The notes under the pieces are model-generated. The model searched no databases and had not been told where the DNA came from. It was given only the letters and a program-made list of their open reading frames with translations. Made by a program: the position numbers and the translations under genes. From Bacteroidales bacterium (lineage in GTDB: Bacteria; Bacteroidota; Bacteroidia; Bacteroidales; JAAUTT01), in the NCBI GenBank assembly GCA_025350365.1, contig JANXXY010000247.1, positions 1 through 6,542 on the forward strand: DNA of 6,542 nt, written 5' to 3'. Positions 6,192-6,542 of the stretch are shown here, piece after piece (positions within the stretch are counted from its first letter, which is position 1; each line of letters starts with the position of its first letter).

Positions 6192-6224
6192 TTAGTTCGA
6201 ACGTGTTATAGCCCCTTTTTAAGG
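6172..6224. repeat. Long inverted repeat / hairpin (20-bp arms, 13-nt loop)
   Basis: The arms 6172-6191 and 6205-6224 are reverse complements except for one base (A6184 opposite C6212). The 13-nt loop contains the 8-bp palindrome GTTCGAAC (6195-6202). As RNA or single-stranded DNA it would fold into a very stable stem in either orientation. It lies upstream of the URO-D-family gene, so it cannot terminate that gene, though it could stop transcription arriving from the right. There is no T-tract directly after either arm, so a repeat-element role fits better than an intrinsic terminator. Confidence 0.85.
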
Positions 6225-6293
6225 CATAGCCGTCAAGTTAATATTCATAAAAAATTGTATATCATATATATAATCCATTTTTTAAGTTTTTGT

Positions 6294-6323
6294 AACCCCA
6301 ACCCCTTAAAAAAGGGCTATAAC
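6294..6323 (+). repeat. 30-bp palindromic intergenic repeat, copy 2
   Basis: A direct copy of the repeat at 6162-6191: doubled AACCCC, CCTTAAAAAAGGG, CTATAAC. It contains its own small stem CCCTT/AAGGG. Unlike copy 1 it has no adjacent right arm; its partner in inverted orientation is copy 3, ~100 bp downstream. Confidence 0.85.
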
Positions 6324-6422
6324 AGTACCCGATGAATTGGGAGTCTTAAAATAATACTTACATTTCCTGACATAGAAAATAAAAAAATTGTTTTTAATTT
6401 TAAAACTTAATTATGTATTACT

Positions 6423-6452
6423 GTTATTACCCCTTTTTAAGGGTTGGGGGTT
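6423..6452 (-). repeat. 30-bp palindromic intergenic repeat, copy 3 (inverted)
   Basis: Read on the minus strand it gives AACCCCCAACCCTTAAAAAG, then GGGTAATAAC, a diverged version of copies 1 and 2. Together with copy 2 it forms an inverted pair with a ~100-bp spacer; both inner edges continue with CAGTA (minus-strand reading for copy 3), extending the pairing slightly. Confidence 0.75.
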
Positions 6453-6542
6453 TACTTTGCAAATTTAAAGCCATTCCAATTGTATAATACTTTCTTTAAA
6501 ATCAACATCTTATACACTTTAGCTTGCCGCTATGCCTTTTTA

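Larger units (their letters stand above)
6056..6542. other. Gene-free region at right edge
   Basis: Apart from the promoter at 6088-6119 and the repeats described separately, this very AT-rich stretch has no credible coding frame on either strand. The + strand frame reading through 5988-6335 is antisense to the URO-D gene start and then runs through repeats, so I do not count it as a gene. Confidence 0.7.
6219..6542. mobile_element. Possible small MITE-like element or insertion-sequence end with terminal inverted repeats
   Basis: The right window edge, read on the minus strand, gives TAAAAAGGCATAGCGGCAAG followed by CTAA. At 6216-6238 the + strand reads TTTTTAAGGCATAGCCGTCA and then AGTTAA. 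Twelve bases (TAAGGCATAGC-type core, ten exact: AAGGCATAGC) match, and similarity continues for ~10 more bases with one gap. The two ends face inward, as terminal inverted repeats do, enclosing ~320 bp without a gene but with repeat copies 2 and 3. Target-site duplication cannot be tested because the right end coincides with the window edge. Confidence 0.35.

Noticed and set aside
6172..6224. Intrinsic terminator for the URO-D gene
   Set aside because: It lies upstream of that gene's start, and no T-tract follows the stem directly.
6162..6452. CRISPR array
   Set aside because: The repeats are few, unevenly spaced, in mixed orientation and have low-complexity spacers.
6452..6459. TTACTTTG box on the + strand as a promoter for a gene beyond the window
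   Set aside because: There is no -33 partner at normal spacing and no gene start before the window ends; it follows directly from repeat copy 3.

Overview
The window looks like a chromosomal segment from a member of the Bacteroidota. It is AT-rich, its starts lack strong Shine-Dalgarno sequences, two upstream regions carry matches to the Bacteroidota sigma-ABfr -7 motif (TAnnTTTG), and the protein families (PpnP, DUF3810, an MtaA-like uroporphyrinogen-decarboxylase relative, a Bacteroidota-type integrase) fit that phylum. Genus cannot be fixed from this sequence.

Left part (1-1545): a graveyard of accessory DNA. A tyrosine-recombinase gene enters from the left edge on the + strand and breaks off near 222-232, before its HxxR and tyrosine motifs. 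It is fused to minus-strand DNA that encodes the end of an outer-membrane beta-barrel-like protein. Next comes a minus-strand lipoprotein gene readable only with two frame changes. A short orphan frame with a 12-bp tandem duplication follows. Last is a previously unlabelled remnant of the C-terminus of a tyrosine recombinase on the minus strand, with a stop codon, a frameshift and Cys in place of the catalytic Tyr. The two integrase pieces face each other, which suggests an inversion or serial element insertion.

Middle part (1546-5053): intact genes. ppnP (minus) encodes a small nucleoside phosphorylase. A roughly 300-bp divergent promoter region separates it from a two-gene + strand unit. 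The first gene encodes a 593-residue protein with an FMN TIM-barrel (nitronate-monooxygenase-like) signature plus a C-terminal cysteine-bearing region. The second, 11 bp downstream, encodes a DUF3810 membrane-anchored putative zinc peptidase. No established function links these two genes.

Right part (5054-6542): an MtaA/URO-D-family methyltransferase-like gene on the minus strand converges on the DUF3810 gene with only 3 bp between them. It has a good sigma-ABfr promoter match. The rest, 6056-6542, holds no gene. It contains a family of 30-bp palindromic repeats (one copy forming a 20-bp-stem hairpin) and a possible pair of terminal inverted repeats that reaches the window edge, consistent with a small MITE-like element or the end of an insertion sequence.

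The best candidates for new biology are the 593-residue NMO-like/cysteine protein and its DUF3810 partner, the Arg-for-His change in the MtaA-like metal motif, and the repeat cluster at the right edge. No defence or other multi-gene novel system is evident.
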